Assembly (NCBI RefSeq): GCF_900168255.1 | Contig: NZ_LT799838.1 | Location: 2,294,001-2,358,000, forward strand | Direction of reading: 5' to 3' | Source: Psychrobacter sp. DAB_AL43B | Lineage (GTDB): Bacteria > Pseudomonadota > Gammaproteobacteria > Pseudomonadales > Moraxellaceae | Length of the DNA stretch: 64,000 nucleotides | In this document: one piece after another, positions 16,446 to 26,922 of the stretch | How positions within the stretch are numbered: the stretch's first letter is position 1 | Layout: each line of letters starts with the position of its first letter | Position numbers and translations under genes: made by a program | Notes under the pieces: model-generated | Seen by the model: only the letters and a program-made list of their open reading frames with translations | Databases searched by the model: none | Told to the model about the DNA's origin: nothing

Positions 16446-19400
16446 GTGCCCTTGTTATATTCTCCGCTCTACCAAAGCATCCGTTTGATTTTATTTGGTG
16501 CCTTAGGCTTATCCAGCTTAACCGTGAGTGCTGCTATCACTAATACTGATTCGCTGACGCCTGAGCTATTGACCGCTGATAGCTCTAGCCGTTATGTCTC
16601 TGATGACGTGACGAATTCCACTAATAATAATTCTAGTAGTAATAGTGCTAGTAGTAATAGCGACAATAATAACAGTAGCAATCAAGACATCAGTTATCCA
16701 AGCGAGAGCAATCAGAATACAGACTATAAAGAAACAAATACTGCAGCTGATGCTAATAACACGGTTTTGACTAGCAACGTACCTTTGGATAATAGCAATT
16801 TAAATGTTACTGAAATTAATGAAAATAGTGATGATTCCTTTATACAGCCACTAGAGACCAACAACGACCGTCATCCAAATAATAGTACGGCGCGAGCAAC
16901 TAACAGCATCACACCTGAGCCAAAAACTGACAACAGCAAACTTGATGTCAGCGACGAGAGTATTCAAGATAGCCTCATGCGTTTGGCAGAATTTTATGAA
17001 TTGACTCCCGATACTGATACCTCAACGGTAAGCAATGCTGACAATGTGGCAGGCTCTGAAGCAGACAATATTCAGAATACGCTTATGCCTACAGCGCAAG
17101 CTATTCCAACAGTAGGTAGAAATTTACAGCTACTGCCAAACACCGTCGATAGCGCCCAACGCTGCGAAGGTCAATGGGTCTATCCAAAGAAAAACCCTAA
17201 TTATCAACGAGCTATAAATGAGGCTGGCGCTAGTAATGGTCAACCAACACCCAATCTAAACGGTATTCCCAACAACCAAGCGCCGCTATTTGCAGAGTCA
17301 GATTATGGTTATTACGATAGTGTCGATTATGCCGAGCTATCAGGCAATGTCATTATTGACCAAGGTACCCAGCATATCGAAGCGGACAAAATCGTACTGG
17401 ACTTGAGCAAAGGCGTGGCTGCGGCGCAAGGTAAAGTGATGTTTACTGACCAAGCTACTGGTAAAAACAATACGTCTACTACTCAAGCTCAAAATACCAA
17501 TAATCAAAGAAACAACGCCCCAAATAACAATAGAACTAGCCTCACTGACAAGACAACACAAGGCGGTCTCATCGGTGTCGCGGACGGCTTAAACTACAAT
17601 ACTGAAACCGGACAATCAACTGCCACTAATGTGGCCTTTGCTAGTGTGGAATTGCAAGCACACGGCTATGCCAAGCGCCTAAATCGACCTAATGACAGCC
17701 AATATGAGCTAGATGAGGTAATGTATAGCACCTGTCCACCAACCAATCGTAAATGGCAATTTGAAGCCAAAAGTATTGACTTGGATACCGATACTGGCCG
17801 AGGCGAAGCCTATAATACGACTTTCCGTATCGCTGATGTGCCGGTGTTCTACTTGCCTTATTTTAATTTTCCTATAGATAATCGTCGCAGTACTGGGGTT
17901 TTATTACCTAGTGCTAGCTTTGGAAGTAAAAGTGGGCTTGAAGTTGATATACCGTACTATCTCAATTTAGCACCCAACTACGATGCGACGCTTAACACCC
18001 ATATCTATACCAATCGTAATCCGATGCTCTCAGGTGAATTTCGCTATTTGACTGAGAATTATGGCGAAGGGATTTTTAACGGCTCCTACTTACCCAATGA
18101 TAAAGAGTATGACGGCGAAGATCGCAGCAGCTTATTTTATGATCATTATTGGTCATCGACCAGCATTCCACGCTTAAGCGGTGATGCTAAGTATAGCTAT
18201 GTGTCTGATGCAGACTATCTGAACGATTTTGATACGTTAGGTTTATCAGACAATACTTTAAACCTTCCTCGCCGTGCCCAACTTAATTATTATAACGATT
18301 ATGTCGATGGCGAGCTAAAAGTCGAGACCTTTCAAACCCTCGATGCTTTTAACAATAATGGACAGCCATTACAGGATAAAGATAAGCCTTACTCGCGTCT
18401 ACCACAGCTCAAACTTAACTATCGACTGCCTTGGGCAAAGAGTTTTGATATCACTGGTGTGAGTGATTCGGCTTATTTTAAAAAGTCCATCGATGACGGT
18501 TCTGAGAATGAGAAAAGTGGTGCACGTCTTTACAATAAAATTAGCGCTGCTTATCCAATCGAAAAGTCTTGGGGCTACATCAAGCCAGAGCTGAGCTTAC
18601 AGCATCTATATACGTCTTATGATGAAGACAGCTTAGCGGACAACCAACTCAATAAAGGCGATGGTAACCAGTCGATATTTGTACCACAAGCCAGTATTGA
18701 TGCAGGTTTACATTTTTATCAAGCTGGCTCACCGTTTGGTGCGTTTGATGATACTTTGGGCGGTTATCGCTTACTTAGCCCACGCTTAAAATACACCTAC
18801 TCGCCTTACAAAGACCAAAATGAGATTCCTAACTTTAATACTCGTATTGCCTCTATCAACTACGAGCAGCTGTTTTCGGACAGCTGGTTCTTAGGACATG
18901 ACCGCCTGCAAGATTTACATGCTTTTACCCCTGGCATTAATTATCGTTACATCGATGCAACGGGTGTGACACGTTTTGATGGTAACATCGCAGAGCAGTT
19001 TTATATCGATGATGGGCGTGTCACACTTGAAGATGAAAAACCTGTCTTTACCTCATCTTCTTCAGGATTGGTATGGGATACCAGCACCCAACCTTATAAT
19101 AACGTTTGGATTGACGTGAGTGGCGCTCTTACTAAAAGCTATGATTTAAATTATATTACTACTGAGCTGCGTTATCAGCCATCTGATAATAGCTTATTTA
19201 ATGTGGGTTTTGTTAAGCGACAGGCTGATGAAAATACCAACCAGCTACCACTGTCTGCATTGACAGCATCCGCGGTTTTCCCCATTAATAATAACTGGCG
19301 TGTATTGGCTCAAGGTCAATATGACTATAATCGTGATAAAATACTCGATTCTTTAATCGGTGTTGATTACGAGGATTGCTGTTTTGGTTTTGCCGTTTAT

Positions 19401-19565
19401 GGCCGTCGTTACTATAATGACTTAAATGTTAAAGACAAACCCACACAAGCGATTATGGCAGAGATTAGACTCAATGGTCTTGGCAGTGGCAGCAGTCGTT
19501 TAACACGATTACTTGCTGATAAGGTCTTAGGATTTGAGCCTGTCCAAAGCGCTTGGAAAGATTAA
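16446..19565 (+). CDS. lptD: LPS-assembly protein LptD
   Basis: 1039 residues against about 785 in E. coli. The start is GTG and no upstream in-frame ATG exists. A signal peptide ends near residue 29 (TVSAA). Residues 40-190 are Asn/Ser/Thr-rich, an unusual extension. The OstA-like periplasmic domain follows (LSGNVIIDQGTQHIEADKIVLD), with a Gln/Asn/Thr-rich insert near 340-370, and then the large beta-barrel. Cys240 (RCEGQW), Cys430 (STCPP) and Cys978-Cys979 (EDCCFGF) match the four conserved cysteines that form LptD's two interdomain disulfides. LptD inserts LPS into the outer leaflet together with LptE, which is not encoded here. surA follows in the same direction. Confidence 0.95.
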   Translation: MPLLYSPLYQSIRLILFGALGLSSLTVSAAITNTDSLTPELLTADSSSRYVSDDVTNSTNNNSSSNSASSNSDNNNSSNQDISYPSESNQNTDYKETNTAADANNTVLTSNVPLDNSNLNVTEINENSDDSFIQPLETNNDRHPNNSTARATNSITPEPKTDNSKLDVSDESIQDSLMRLAEFYELTPDTDTSTVSNADNVAGSEADNIQNTLMPTAQAIPTVGRNLQLLPNTVDSAQRCEGQWVYPKKNPNYQRAINEAGASNGQPTPNLNGIPNNQAPLFAESDYGYYDSVDYAELSGNVIIDQGTQHIEADKIVLDLSKGVAAAQGKVMFTDQATGKNNTSTTQAQNTNNQRNNAPNNNRTSLTDKTTQGGLIGVADGLNYNTETGQSTATNVAFASVELQAHGYAKRLNRPNDSQYELDEVMYSTCPPTNRKWQFEAKSIDLDTDTGRGEAYNTTFRIADVPVFYLPYFNFPIDNRRSTGVLLPSASFGSKSGLEVDIPYYLNLAPNYDATLNTHIYTNRNPMLSGEFRYLTENYGEGIFNGSYLPNDKEYDGEDRSSLFYDHYWSSTSIPRLSGDAKYSYVSDADYLNDFDTLGLSDNTLNLPRRAQLNYYNDYVDGELKVETFQTLDAFNNNGQPLQDKDKPYSRLPQLKLNYRLPWAKSFDITGVSDSAYFKKSIDDGSENEKSGARLYNKISAAYPIEKSWGYIKPELSLQHLYTSYDEDSLADNQLNKGDGNQSIFVPQASIDAGLHFYQAGSPFGAFDDTLGGYRLLSPRLKYTYSPYKDQNEIPNFNTRIASINYEQLFSDSWFLGHDRLQDLHAFTPGINYRYIDATGVTRFDGNIAEQFYIDDGRVTLEDEKPVFTSSSSGLVWDTSTQPYNNVWIDVSGALTKSYDLNYITTELRYQPSDNSLFNVGFVKRQADENTNQLPLSALTASAVFPINNNWRVLAQGQYDYNRDKILDSLIGVDYEDCCFGFAVYGRRYYNDLNVKDKPTQAIMAEIRLNGLGSGSSRLTRLLADKVLGFEPVQSAWKD
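16619..16683. repeat. Asn/Ser codon-repeat tract in lptD
   Basis: An irregular run of AAT, AAC, AGT and AGC codons encodes an Asn/Ser homopolymer-like segment near the N-terminus of LptD. It is trinucleotide-like but not a perfect tandem repeat. Confidence 0.6.
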
Positions 19566-19738
19566 TAGCGCGGCAGAAACAAGCCTAATTGCTAGCTTAT
19601 TAAGTATTATATAAAAGCGTTTGTACCTTATTATAAACAACCAAAGTCGCTACTTGATTATTATTATTTAATAATCAAAGTATCATAAGCGGATTTAACC
19701 GATTACTATCCGATGCAATGACATTGATGAGGAGCATC

Positions 19739-21139
19739 ATGAGATTTTTTTCTTTACGCCACACGAGCAAAGCCGTAGTTCTATCTATGGGGCTAACCAC
19801 CGCGCTGGCATTAAGTGTCAACGCCCAAGCAGCCACCGTTAAACCTGCAAAAGCACAAGCGACTACCGCTGCTGAGAAAAATGGCGTAACTCGTTTAACG
19901 CCTGCAAATAGCACCGACGGCATCATTGCATTGGTCAATGAAAACGCTATCTTAAAAAGTGATTTAGTCGCTGCTATTGCTCAGACTCAGGCGCGTGCTA
20001 AAGCTGCTGGTGAACCGATTGCTAATTCAGCACAGTTACAGTCCGAAGTATTAAATGCGCTCATTTTGCGTGAACTACAGTTGTCATTGGTCAAACGTGT
20101 TGGGTTAAATCCTGATGAAGCGGCTATCAATCAACGCTTAGGACAAATTGCGCAAGCGGAAGGTCTCAACAGTATTGGTGCTTTGCAGCAGCGTTTAGAT
20201 TCAGCACAGCCTGGTAGCTATGCCACTTTACGTACGCAATTGATTGAAGATGCCGCAATACAAGCCTTGCAACAACGTCAAATCACTAACCGCGTGCGCA
20301 TTAGTGAACAAGATATTGATGCATTTTTAGCCTCCCCTGAAGCCAAACGTTTAAATCAAAGCGAATACCAAACGGTCCACGTTCGTGTTCCGTACATAGA
20401 TGACTACAGCCGACTATCAGAAGCACAGCGTGACGAAGCGCTAAAGGTAGCACAGAAATTACGTACACGTCTGCTTGCACCAAATGTCGATGTTGCTAAA
20501 GCCATTGCGGCAAGCCAAGGCAGCTATCCTATTCCACTACAAGGTGGAGATATGGGCTTTCATAAAGCAGCTGCCCTACCTACAGAGCTATCGAGCGAAA
20601 TTACTAAGCTTGAGGTCGGCGCAGTGAGTGCACCATTAGTGACCCCAGAAGGCATTGACATCATCAAACTGGCTAATAAAAAATCCAGTGATACCACGCT
20701 TGTACCTCAGTGGAACACTCGTCATATATTAGTCAAAGTCGATGAGCTACAGACTGATGCGCTTGCTGAGCAAAAGATTAACGATCTCTATAATCAACTG
20801 CGTAGTGGTGCTGATTTTGCTAGTCTGGCATCAACTTACTCAGATGATCCCGGCTCAGCAGGACGCGGTGGCGATCTAGATTGGGTTGGTGAAGAGCAGA
20901 TGATTGGACCATTTGAAGCCATGATGAAGAATACTGCGGTTGGTGATTACTCTGCCCCATTTAAAACTCAGTTTGGTTGGCACATACTAAAAGTTGAAGG
21001 TAAGCGTCAGCAGGATGTCAGCGATGAATACCGTCGTAATATGGCACGCCAAGCGCTACACCAACGCCTAGCACCACAAGCCAAGGAAGATTGGCTGCAA
21101 GAGCTGCGTTCAGGCGCTTATATTCAAGTGCTTGGTTAA
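19739..21139 (+). CDS. surA: Periplasmic chaperone and peptidyl-prolyl isomerase SurA
   Basis: An ATG at 19739 is preferred because aggag (19730-19734) is optimally placed. An in-frame ATG at 19718 would add seven residues. The 466-residue product has a signal peptide ending near residue 32 (VNAQA), an N-terminal chaperone domain (IIALVNENAILKSDL), a degenerate first parvulin domain (about 205-310) and a clear second PpiC domain (WNTRHILVK, then DFASLASTYSDDPGSAGRGGDLDWV and FGWHILKVEG). SurA escorts unfolded outer-membrane proteins to BamA. It lies 173 bp after lptD, itself a known SurA client, and ends at a strong terminator. Confidence 0.95.
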   Translation: MRFFSLRHTSKAVVLSMGLTTALALSVNAQAATVKPAKAQATTAAEKNGVTRLTPANSTDGIIALVNENAILKSDLVAAIAQTQARAKAAGEPIANSAQLQSEVLNALILRELQLSLVKRVGLNPDEAAINQRLGQIAQAEGLNSIGALQQRLDSAQPGSYATLRTQLIEDAAIQALQQRQITNRVRISEQDIDAFLASPEAKRLNQSEYQTVHVRVPYIDDYSRLSEAQRDEALKVAQKLRTRLLAPNVDVAKAIAASQGSYPIPLQGGDMGFHKAAALPTELSSEITKLEVGAVSAPLVTPEGIDIIKLANKKSSDTTLVPQWNTRHILVKVDELQTDALAEQKINDLYNQLRSGADFASLASTYSDDPGSAGRGGDLDWVGEEQMIGPFEAMMKNTAVGDYSAPFKTQFGWHILKVEGKRQQDVSDEYRRNMARQALHQRLAPQAKEDWLQELRSGAYIQVLG

Positions 21140-21213
21140 CCAATGTTTCTTTAATGAGTGCTTGGCTAACTATTTATATGCTAGCTAACTAAATAACAGC
21201 TAAAACGTTTTAT

Positions 21214-21250
21214 AAAAAAAGGGTATATGCCAACGCATATACCCTTTTTA
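21214..21250. terminator. Bidirectional terminator after surA
   Basis: The arms aaaagggtatatgc (21217-21230) and gcatataccctttt (21235-21248) pair around the loop caac, with A-runs before and T-runs after. Confidence 0.95.
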
Positions 21251-21356
21251 TTGTCTGAATAGCTTTATAATTACTATTCATTCTGCGCGCGTTCGCGAGC
21301 TTCTTTTTACGCTTGAGCAATTAACTCATGTAATTTTTACTTTCGGCTAACACACA

Positions 21357-21473
21357 TCATTCATAAGCAGATTTTGGCTGAGGCTCAGCGTTAGAGTTTT
21401 TGCTCAAGTCTTCTTCAAGACTATCTTTCTCAAGAGCGTCTTTCTCAAGAACATCTTCTGGAAAATCACTCAT
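21357..21473 (-). CDS. Candidate small acidic protein
   Basis: 38 codons beginning MSDFPEDVLEKDALEKD and ending PQPKSAYE. A good aagga lies about 5 nt before the ATG. The repeated LEKD/LEED pattern is amphipathic and strongly acidic, and there is no membrane helix. It lies downstream of a minus-strand terminator-like hairpin, so it would need its own promoter. I do not recognise the family, and a chance ORF is possible. Confidence 0.4.
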   Translation of the reverse strand: MSDFPEDVLEKDALEKDSLEEDLSKNSNAEPQPKSAYE

Positions 21474-21638
21474 ATTCCTTTTAATATTTCTGAATATCTA
21501 AACGATAACAGAATAACCAATATAAAAGCAGCAGAAGCATTGATTTGGTTATTCGATATTTAGAATCAATCGTCGCAAAATAGGTGTTTAGAAAACATTA
21601 GTATTTAAAAATAGCTCTAAAACTTATACACAAAGAAA

Positions 21639-21670
21639 AGCCCCGAACCTAGGGCGATTGGTTCGGGGCT
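21639..21670 (-). terminator. Terminator-like hairpin on the minus strand
   Basis: The arms agccccgaacc (21639-21649) and ggttcggggct (21660-21670) pair perfectly. On the minus strand the hairpin is followed by a T-rich run (tttctttg). It lies about 260 bp after the stop of the EEP-family gene and probably ends that transcript. Confidence 0.7.
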
Positions 21671-21931
21671 ATGGCGTTTCATATTATTATTGTTATTTCT
21701 TCCGTATTGACTCATCCTAAGTCATAAACAGTAACTTATAAGACAGCGGGCTGACCTGTCATTTTATTAATACTGTCTCAACACTGTATCCTTACGTATC
21801 CTTGTGTTGATGGATGTATTCTAAGACAATTGATGTGCGGCGACTAGAGGCTAAAGACCTTATTTGACGTAAGCATTTGCTTACGTCTCTATCACTTATT
21901 TCAATATAATTTATGTTCCACTTTAAATTTA

Positions 21932-23065
21932 TTATTTATCACTATTATTCTGTGCTTCTGCGTGCTCTTGAGATAGTTTGCTGCCCTCTTTTTTACCCGC
22001 TTTGATTTTATTTTCGGTCTCTTTAAAGTCTTCTGCTTGGGCAGTAGGAGCATTGCCCTCCTGTTTAACCTCCTTTTCTGGCTCATATTGCAATGTCGTC
22101 ATAACGGGAAAATGGTCGGAGCCGATAGAAGGGAGGCGCTTGATATCCACTACAGTAAAACAAGGACTATGAAAAATATGATCGAGCGCCCAGCGTAGAA
22201 ATGGGTAATTAGCGTGAAAAGTATTGATAAAATGCCGTCCAATACGTGGATCTAGCAGCCCTGAGATACGCTGAAAGCGACGGGTTGTCTTTGACCAAGC
22301 GACATCATTGAGATCACCCGCCAATATGGCTGTTTGCTTATGATCTTTGATATGCTTTCCAACCATTAGTAGCTCTGCATCGCGGGTAGTAGATTTGTCT
22401 GCTTCTGTTGGACTTGGTGGCATCGGATGCAGACAGTATAGCCAGATGACTTGCCCTCCTTGCAAGCGCATCTGCGTATGAATCGAAGGGATATCATCAA
22501 TTATCAAGTATTTAACCTCAGGATCTATCAATTCAAGCTTAGAATATAGATGCATACCATACAAATTATCTAAGGGTACTTTTACAGTATAAGGATAATC
22601 TGATTCAACTTGATTGAGCGCTTGCTCCCATTTTTCATCACTTTCTAAAGTAATTAATATATCAGGCTGCTTCTGTTGTACTAATTCAACCAATTTGTAG
22701 GTATCGTCATTGGTCGTTAGTACATTTGAGACCATGATTTTTAACTGATACTCGTGCACATCCGGCTTATCTTTAGCATCTAGTACTTCTTTTTTCCATA
22801 GCATGGTATACGGCAACACCATTCTGAGCTGAAATACTAAGGCAATACTCAACAACCCAAATAGCAGCCACTGTCCTAGTTGCCATTCTGAGCCAAACGC
22901 CACCATACCGATCCATGCAATGATGCCTAGTATCATAATTTGAATACGAGGAAAATCTACACCGCGTACCCACCAATGATCAAGTGGTAGCCAGCCCCAA
23001 ATCGTTACAAAGGCGATTAGTCCCGCTAACCACTGTGCGCCATAATATAGTAGGGAGAAATCCAT
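21932..23065 (-). CDS. Membrane-anchored endonuclease/exonuclease/phosphatase (EEP) family protein
   Basis: 377 residues. Three hydrophobic helices occupy about residues 5-90. The EEP domain follows, with the metal/catalytic motifs KIMVSNVLTTN, LITLESDEKW, ILAGDLNDVAWS (GDLN) and the terminal GSDHFPV. A charged Lys/Glu-rich tail follows the domain. The helices suggest it sits on the inner membrane; the side the domain faces is not clear from sequence. Substrates in this superfamily range from DNA to phospholipids and inositol phosphates, so the reaction cannot be assigned. It stands alone between surA and asd. Confidence 0.8.
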   Translation of the reverse strand: MDFSLLYYGAQWLAGLIAFVTIWGWLPLDHWWVRGVDFPRIQIMILGIIAWIGMVAFGSEWQLGQWLLFGLLSIALVFQLRMVLPYTMLWKKEVLDAKDKPDVHEYQLKIMVSNVLTTNDDTYKLVELVQQKQPDILITLESDEKWEQALNQVESDYPYTVKVPLDNLYGMHLYSKLELIDPEVKYLIIDDIPSIHTQMRLQGGQVIWLYCLHPMPPSPTEADKSTTRDAELLMVGKHIKDHKQTAILAGDLNDVAWSKTTRRFQRISGLLDPRIGRHFINTFHANYPFLRWALDHIFHSPCFTVVDIKRLPSIGSDHFPVMTTLQYEPEKEVKQEGNAPTAQAEDFKETENKIKAGKKEGSKLSQEHAEAQNNSDK

Positions 23066-23508
23066 AATGTGTATCGACCGTTTATTAAATTAATGGCTAA
23101 GCCAATGATTATGTACATCGTCAGTTAGGTAATTCAGTACTGTTAATATTTAAACTGATAGTAGCTGCTTATAGTAGCTGCTTACTTTTAGTAGCTGCTT
23201 ACTTTAGCATTTCATAAGACCAGCGCCTACTATTGAACATTAATTAGGCCATATCTACTATAAAACGTTACAGTTTCAGCCCTTCAGATATACTGAGTAA
23301 AATTTATAAATTTTCCTTCTACTGATTACTGAGTGAAATCAGTACTCCTAGCGAATATCATCGTCATAATCATAACGTTATAATGAGCATAGCTATTAAT
23401 GTATGGAAAACCCCTAGAACCGTCTAAAAAAACTTGCTTTTTGGCGCTATTCACGGCATTGTTATCGGTTGGTGATGCAACAATTTATTGTAAAAAGGAT
23501 TAAGTTTC
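23066..23508. other. Divergent region between the EEP gene and asd
   Basis: 443 bp. It contains the direct repeats listed next and no credible ORF. It should contain promoters for asd and the EEP gene. I recognise no lysine riboswitch. Confidence 0.5.
23159..23205. repeat. Direct repeat upstream of asd
   Basis: Two adjacent exact copies of tagtagctgcttacttt (23172-23188 and 23189-23205) are preceded by a 13-bp partial copy (23159-23171). It lies about 300 bp before the asd start. Confidence 0.85.
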
Positions 23509-24642
23509 ATGAGTAATTTAACAGTAGGCTTGGTGGGCTGGCGCGGTATGGTAGGGTCAGTATTGATACAACGTATGACGGAAGAAAAAGACTTCAACGG
23601 TATCACACCGGTGTTTTTTTCAACCAGCAATGCAGGCGGTGATGCGCCAAGCTTCGATGGTATTAAGACCAGCCAACTAAAAGATGCTCATGATATTGAA
23701 GCACTAGCTGCTTGTGATGTAATTATTACCTGCCAAGGTGGCGACTATACCTCAAAAGTACATCAACCCCTGCGTGATAGCGGCTGGAATGGCTACTGGA
23801 TTGATGCGGCAAGCACATTACGCATGGAAGATGACAGCATCATTGTTCTTGATCCAGTTAACCGCAATGTGATTGATAGCGCCCTAGCGAATGGCAAAAA
23901 AGACTTTATCGGTGGTAACTGTACCGTATCGCTCATGCTAATGGCCATTGGAGAGCTATTTAATAAAGGTTGGGTCGAATGGGTCAGCGCCATGACTTAT
24001 CAAGCGGCTAGTGGTTCTGGTGCCAACAACATGCGCGAGTTAATCGAAGGTATGGGTGTGCTACACAATGCGGTCAAAGACGAGCTTGCCAATCCTGCTA
24101 GTGCGATACTAGAGATTGATAAAAAAATTGCTGAAACTCAACGCTCAGCTGGTTTCCCTAAGCAATACTTTGGTGTGCCGTTGGCCGGTAGCTTAATTCC
24201 ATATATCGACTCGCAGCTGGAAAACAAGCAATCGCGTGAAGAATGGAAAGGTGGTGTTGAAACCAACAAAATCCTTGGTAATTCAGAAGCAGATAAGATT
24301 GCTATCGATGGTATGTGCGTGCGTGTCGGTGCGATGCGCTGTCATGCACAAGGCTTAACCATTAAGCTTAAAAAAGACATTCCGCTAGAAGAGATCGAAG
24401 CTGCGCTTAGAAATAGCGGTAATGAATGGCTAGATGTGGTCGAAGATGATAAAGAAGCTACTATCAACCGTTTAACGCCAGTTGCAGTAACAGGTACGTT
24501 GACCGTAGCAATTGGTCGCCTGCGTAAGCTCAATATGGGGCCCGAATATCTAGGAGCGTTCACCGTCGGTGACCAGCTACTATGGGGCGCAGCTGAGCCA
24601 TTACGCCGTATGCTCAATATCATCCGTGAACAAAATAACTAA
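23509..24642 (+). CDS. asd: Aspartate-semialdehyde dehydrogenase
   Basis: 377 residues, close to the enterobacterial form. It reduces aspartyl phosphate to aspartate semialdehyde, the branch point to lysine, diaminopimelate, methionine and threonine. The NADP-binding [13 protein letters not shown] is at the N-terminus. The catalytic Cys is Cys138 in [10 protein letters not shown]. The substrate-binding segments [14 protein letters not shown] and [10 protein letters not shown] (with the conserved His) are present. An aagga-like site lies about 10 nt before the ATG. It is monocistronic, with a terminator 30 bp after the stop. Confidence 0.97.
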   Translation: MSNLTVGLVGWRGMVGSVLIQRMTEEKDFNGITPVFFSTSNAGGDAPSFDGIKTSQLKDAHDIEALAACDVIITCQGGDYTSKVHQPLRDSGWNGYWIDAASTLRMEDDSIIVLDPVNRNVIDSALANGKKDFIGGNCTVSLMLMAIGELFNKGWVEWVSAMTYQAASGSGANNMRELIEGMGVLHNAVKDELANPASAILEIDKKIAETQRSAGFPKQYFGVPLAGSLIPYIDSQLENKQSREEWKGGVETNKILGNSEADKIAIDGMCVRVGAMRCHAQGLTIKLKKDIPLEEIEAALRNSGNEWLDVVEDDKEATINRLTPVAVTGTLTVAIGRLRKLNMGPEYLGAFTVGDQLLWGAAEPLRRMLNIIREQNN

Positions 24643-24667
24643 GCTATATATTTCGAATATGAGATAC

Positions 24668-24696
24668 AAAAAAGACAGCAAATGCTGTCTTTTTTT
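24668..24696. terminator. Terminator after asd
   Basis: aaaaaagacagca (24668-24680) pairs with tgctgtcttttttt (24683-24696), with a very short loop. A- and T-runs on both sides let it serve asd and the convergent SOUL-family gene. Confidence 0.9.
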
Positions 24697-24701
24697 ATGG
24701 G

Positions 24702-25379
24702 TTATTTTTGCTCATAAGCAATCATAATTTCATTGCGACGCATAAAAGGCAACGTCCAAGGTGGATTATAACGGGCCAGTTCAGGTGCGCCTGTAACCCT
24801 TAATTTTTGCGTTTGCATCCAAGATTGCAACTCTGCAGTTTTAACAGCAACCTTCTCATTGCCAGCTAACCCCGAAAACTTAATAACGCCATAAGTCTGC
24901 GGTGGCACTTCAATAATCGTGACGTCAGGATTGTTTGGCTTCGGTAGTGTTTGCATCGTATATTGACTTGGCATAGTAAATTGTACGCGCCATTTACCAT
25001 CAGTTTCTTGCATACTCACTGGTGCAGTCATGGCAATTTTTTGCGACTCATTATCACCCTTCTTCGTTTCGGGCTGCATCGTTACAGGAGCTGTCATACT
25101 TATTTTACTACTTTCTCCACTTGGCGCTGTATTATTACCGAATATATAATCCGCTAATACCTTAAATCCTGCACGACTAGCCGCATCTTGGTCGCCGGAA
25201 ACCCAAGTTTGTGCGACCAGCTGACTCTCATAGCGACGCAGCTCAAAATCTTCGATTTGCGACAAGATAGTATAGTTTGGTTCTTCGGTAGCCATAGCTA
25301 CTCCTGATATCAATAATGTACTGGTGAATAGTACGCCACTTAACGTCAAGCTACTCAACAAGCTGGTTGCTTTAATCAT
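24702..25379 (-). CDS. SOUL-family heme-binding-like exported protein
   Basis: 225 residues from the ATG at 25379, chosen because gagg sits 6-9 nt upstream; a TTG at 25391 would add four residues. A signal peptide ends near residue 30 (SGVAMA). The mature part matches the SOUL/heme-binding family: YTILSQIEDFELRRYES at the start, the repeated KISMTAPV/KIAMTAPV core, and PFMRRNEIMI at the end. Bacterial members are poorly characterised. Heme or tetrapyrrole binding is known for some eukaryotic members only. It stands alone and ends at the asd terminator. Confidence 0.85.
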   Translation of the reverse strand: MIKATSLLSSLTLSGVLFTSTLLISGVAMATEEPNYTILSQIEDFELRRYESQLVAQTWVSGDQDAASRAGFKVLADYIFGNNTAPSGESSKISMTAPVTMQPETKKGDNESQKIAMTAPVSMQETDGKWRVQFTMPSQYTMQTLPKPNNPDVTIIEVPPQTYGVIKFSGLAGNEKVAVKTAELQSWMQTQKLRVTGAPELARYNPPWTLPFMRRNEIMIAYEQK

Positions 25380-25545
25380 GTCATGCCTCAACTAGCGAAA
25401 AGCATCATGTCACCGCTTTTATATTTATTCTACTCTAGCAATGAATCAATAATGATGTCTGTAGCTTTTGGTTATGGCTAGATACAAACACCCCATCAAA
25501 TCTGTATTAGAGAAACTTCGATGTCCAAAAAAAACCTAATAATGC

Positions 25546-25551
25546 TATAAT
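25546..25551 (+). promoter_or_regulatory. Probable extended -10 element for tgt
   Basis: TATAAT preceded by TG and one base (tgcTATAAT), 36 bp before the tgt start codon. No good -35 box is visible, which extended -10 promoters can tolerate. Confidence 0.5.
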
Positions 25552-25554
25552 TAG

Positions 25555-26739
<1,185 letters not shown>

Positions 26740-26808
26740 CTATTATTCATTTTAAAACCAAATTCTATCGCTATTATTTATATCTCATTTCTATCCTCAT
26801 TAAAATAC

Positions 26809-26842
26809 AAAAAGGGCTTAAGATAATCTTAAGCCCTTTTTT
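26809..26842. terminator. Bidirectional terminator between tgt and the NSS transporter
   Basis: aaagggcttaaga (26811-26823) pairs with tcttaagcccttt (26827-26839) around a 3-nt loop, with flanking A- and T-runs. It serves both convergent genes. Confidence 0.95.
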
Positions 26843-26922
26843 ATTGCGTGTAGTTTACGTGTCGCTATCGATGTTCGTTTTTAACTAAACATAATTCACA
26901 ATTTAGTCTCAGCGTAACGCTT

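Larger units (their letters stand above)
21251..21931. other. Long spacer between surA and the EEP-family gene
   Basis: About 680 bp with no large ORF. On the minus strand it holds a candidate 38-codon acidic ORF (21357-21473), a terminator-like hairpin (21639-21670), and a perfect gacgtaagc/gcttacgtc hairpin (21866-21887). A caacac/gtgttg inverted repeat spans about 21779-21811. It may be a long 3' UTR or carry a small RNA. Confidence 0.5.

Noticed and set aside
21615..21705. Small minus-strand ORF (start MSQYGRNNNNN) running through the terminator-like hairpin
   Set aside because: Its start lacks a correctly spaced ribosome binding site and the coding potential comes from the hairpin itself.
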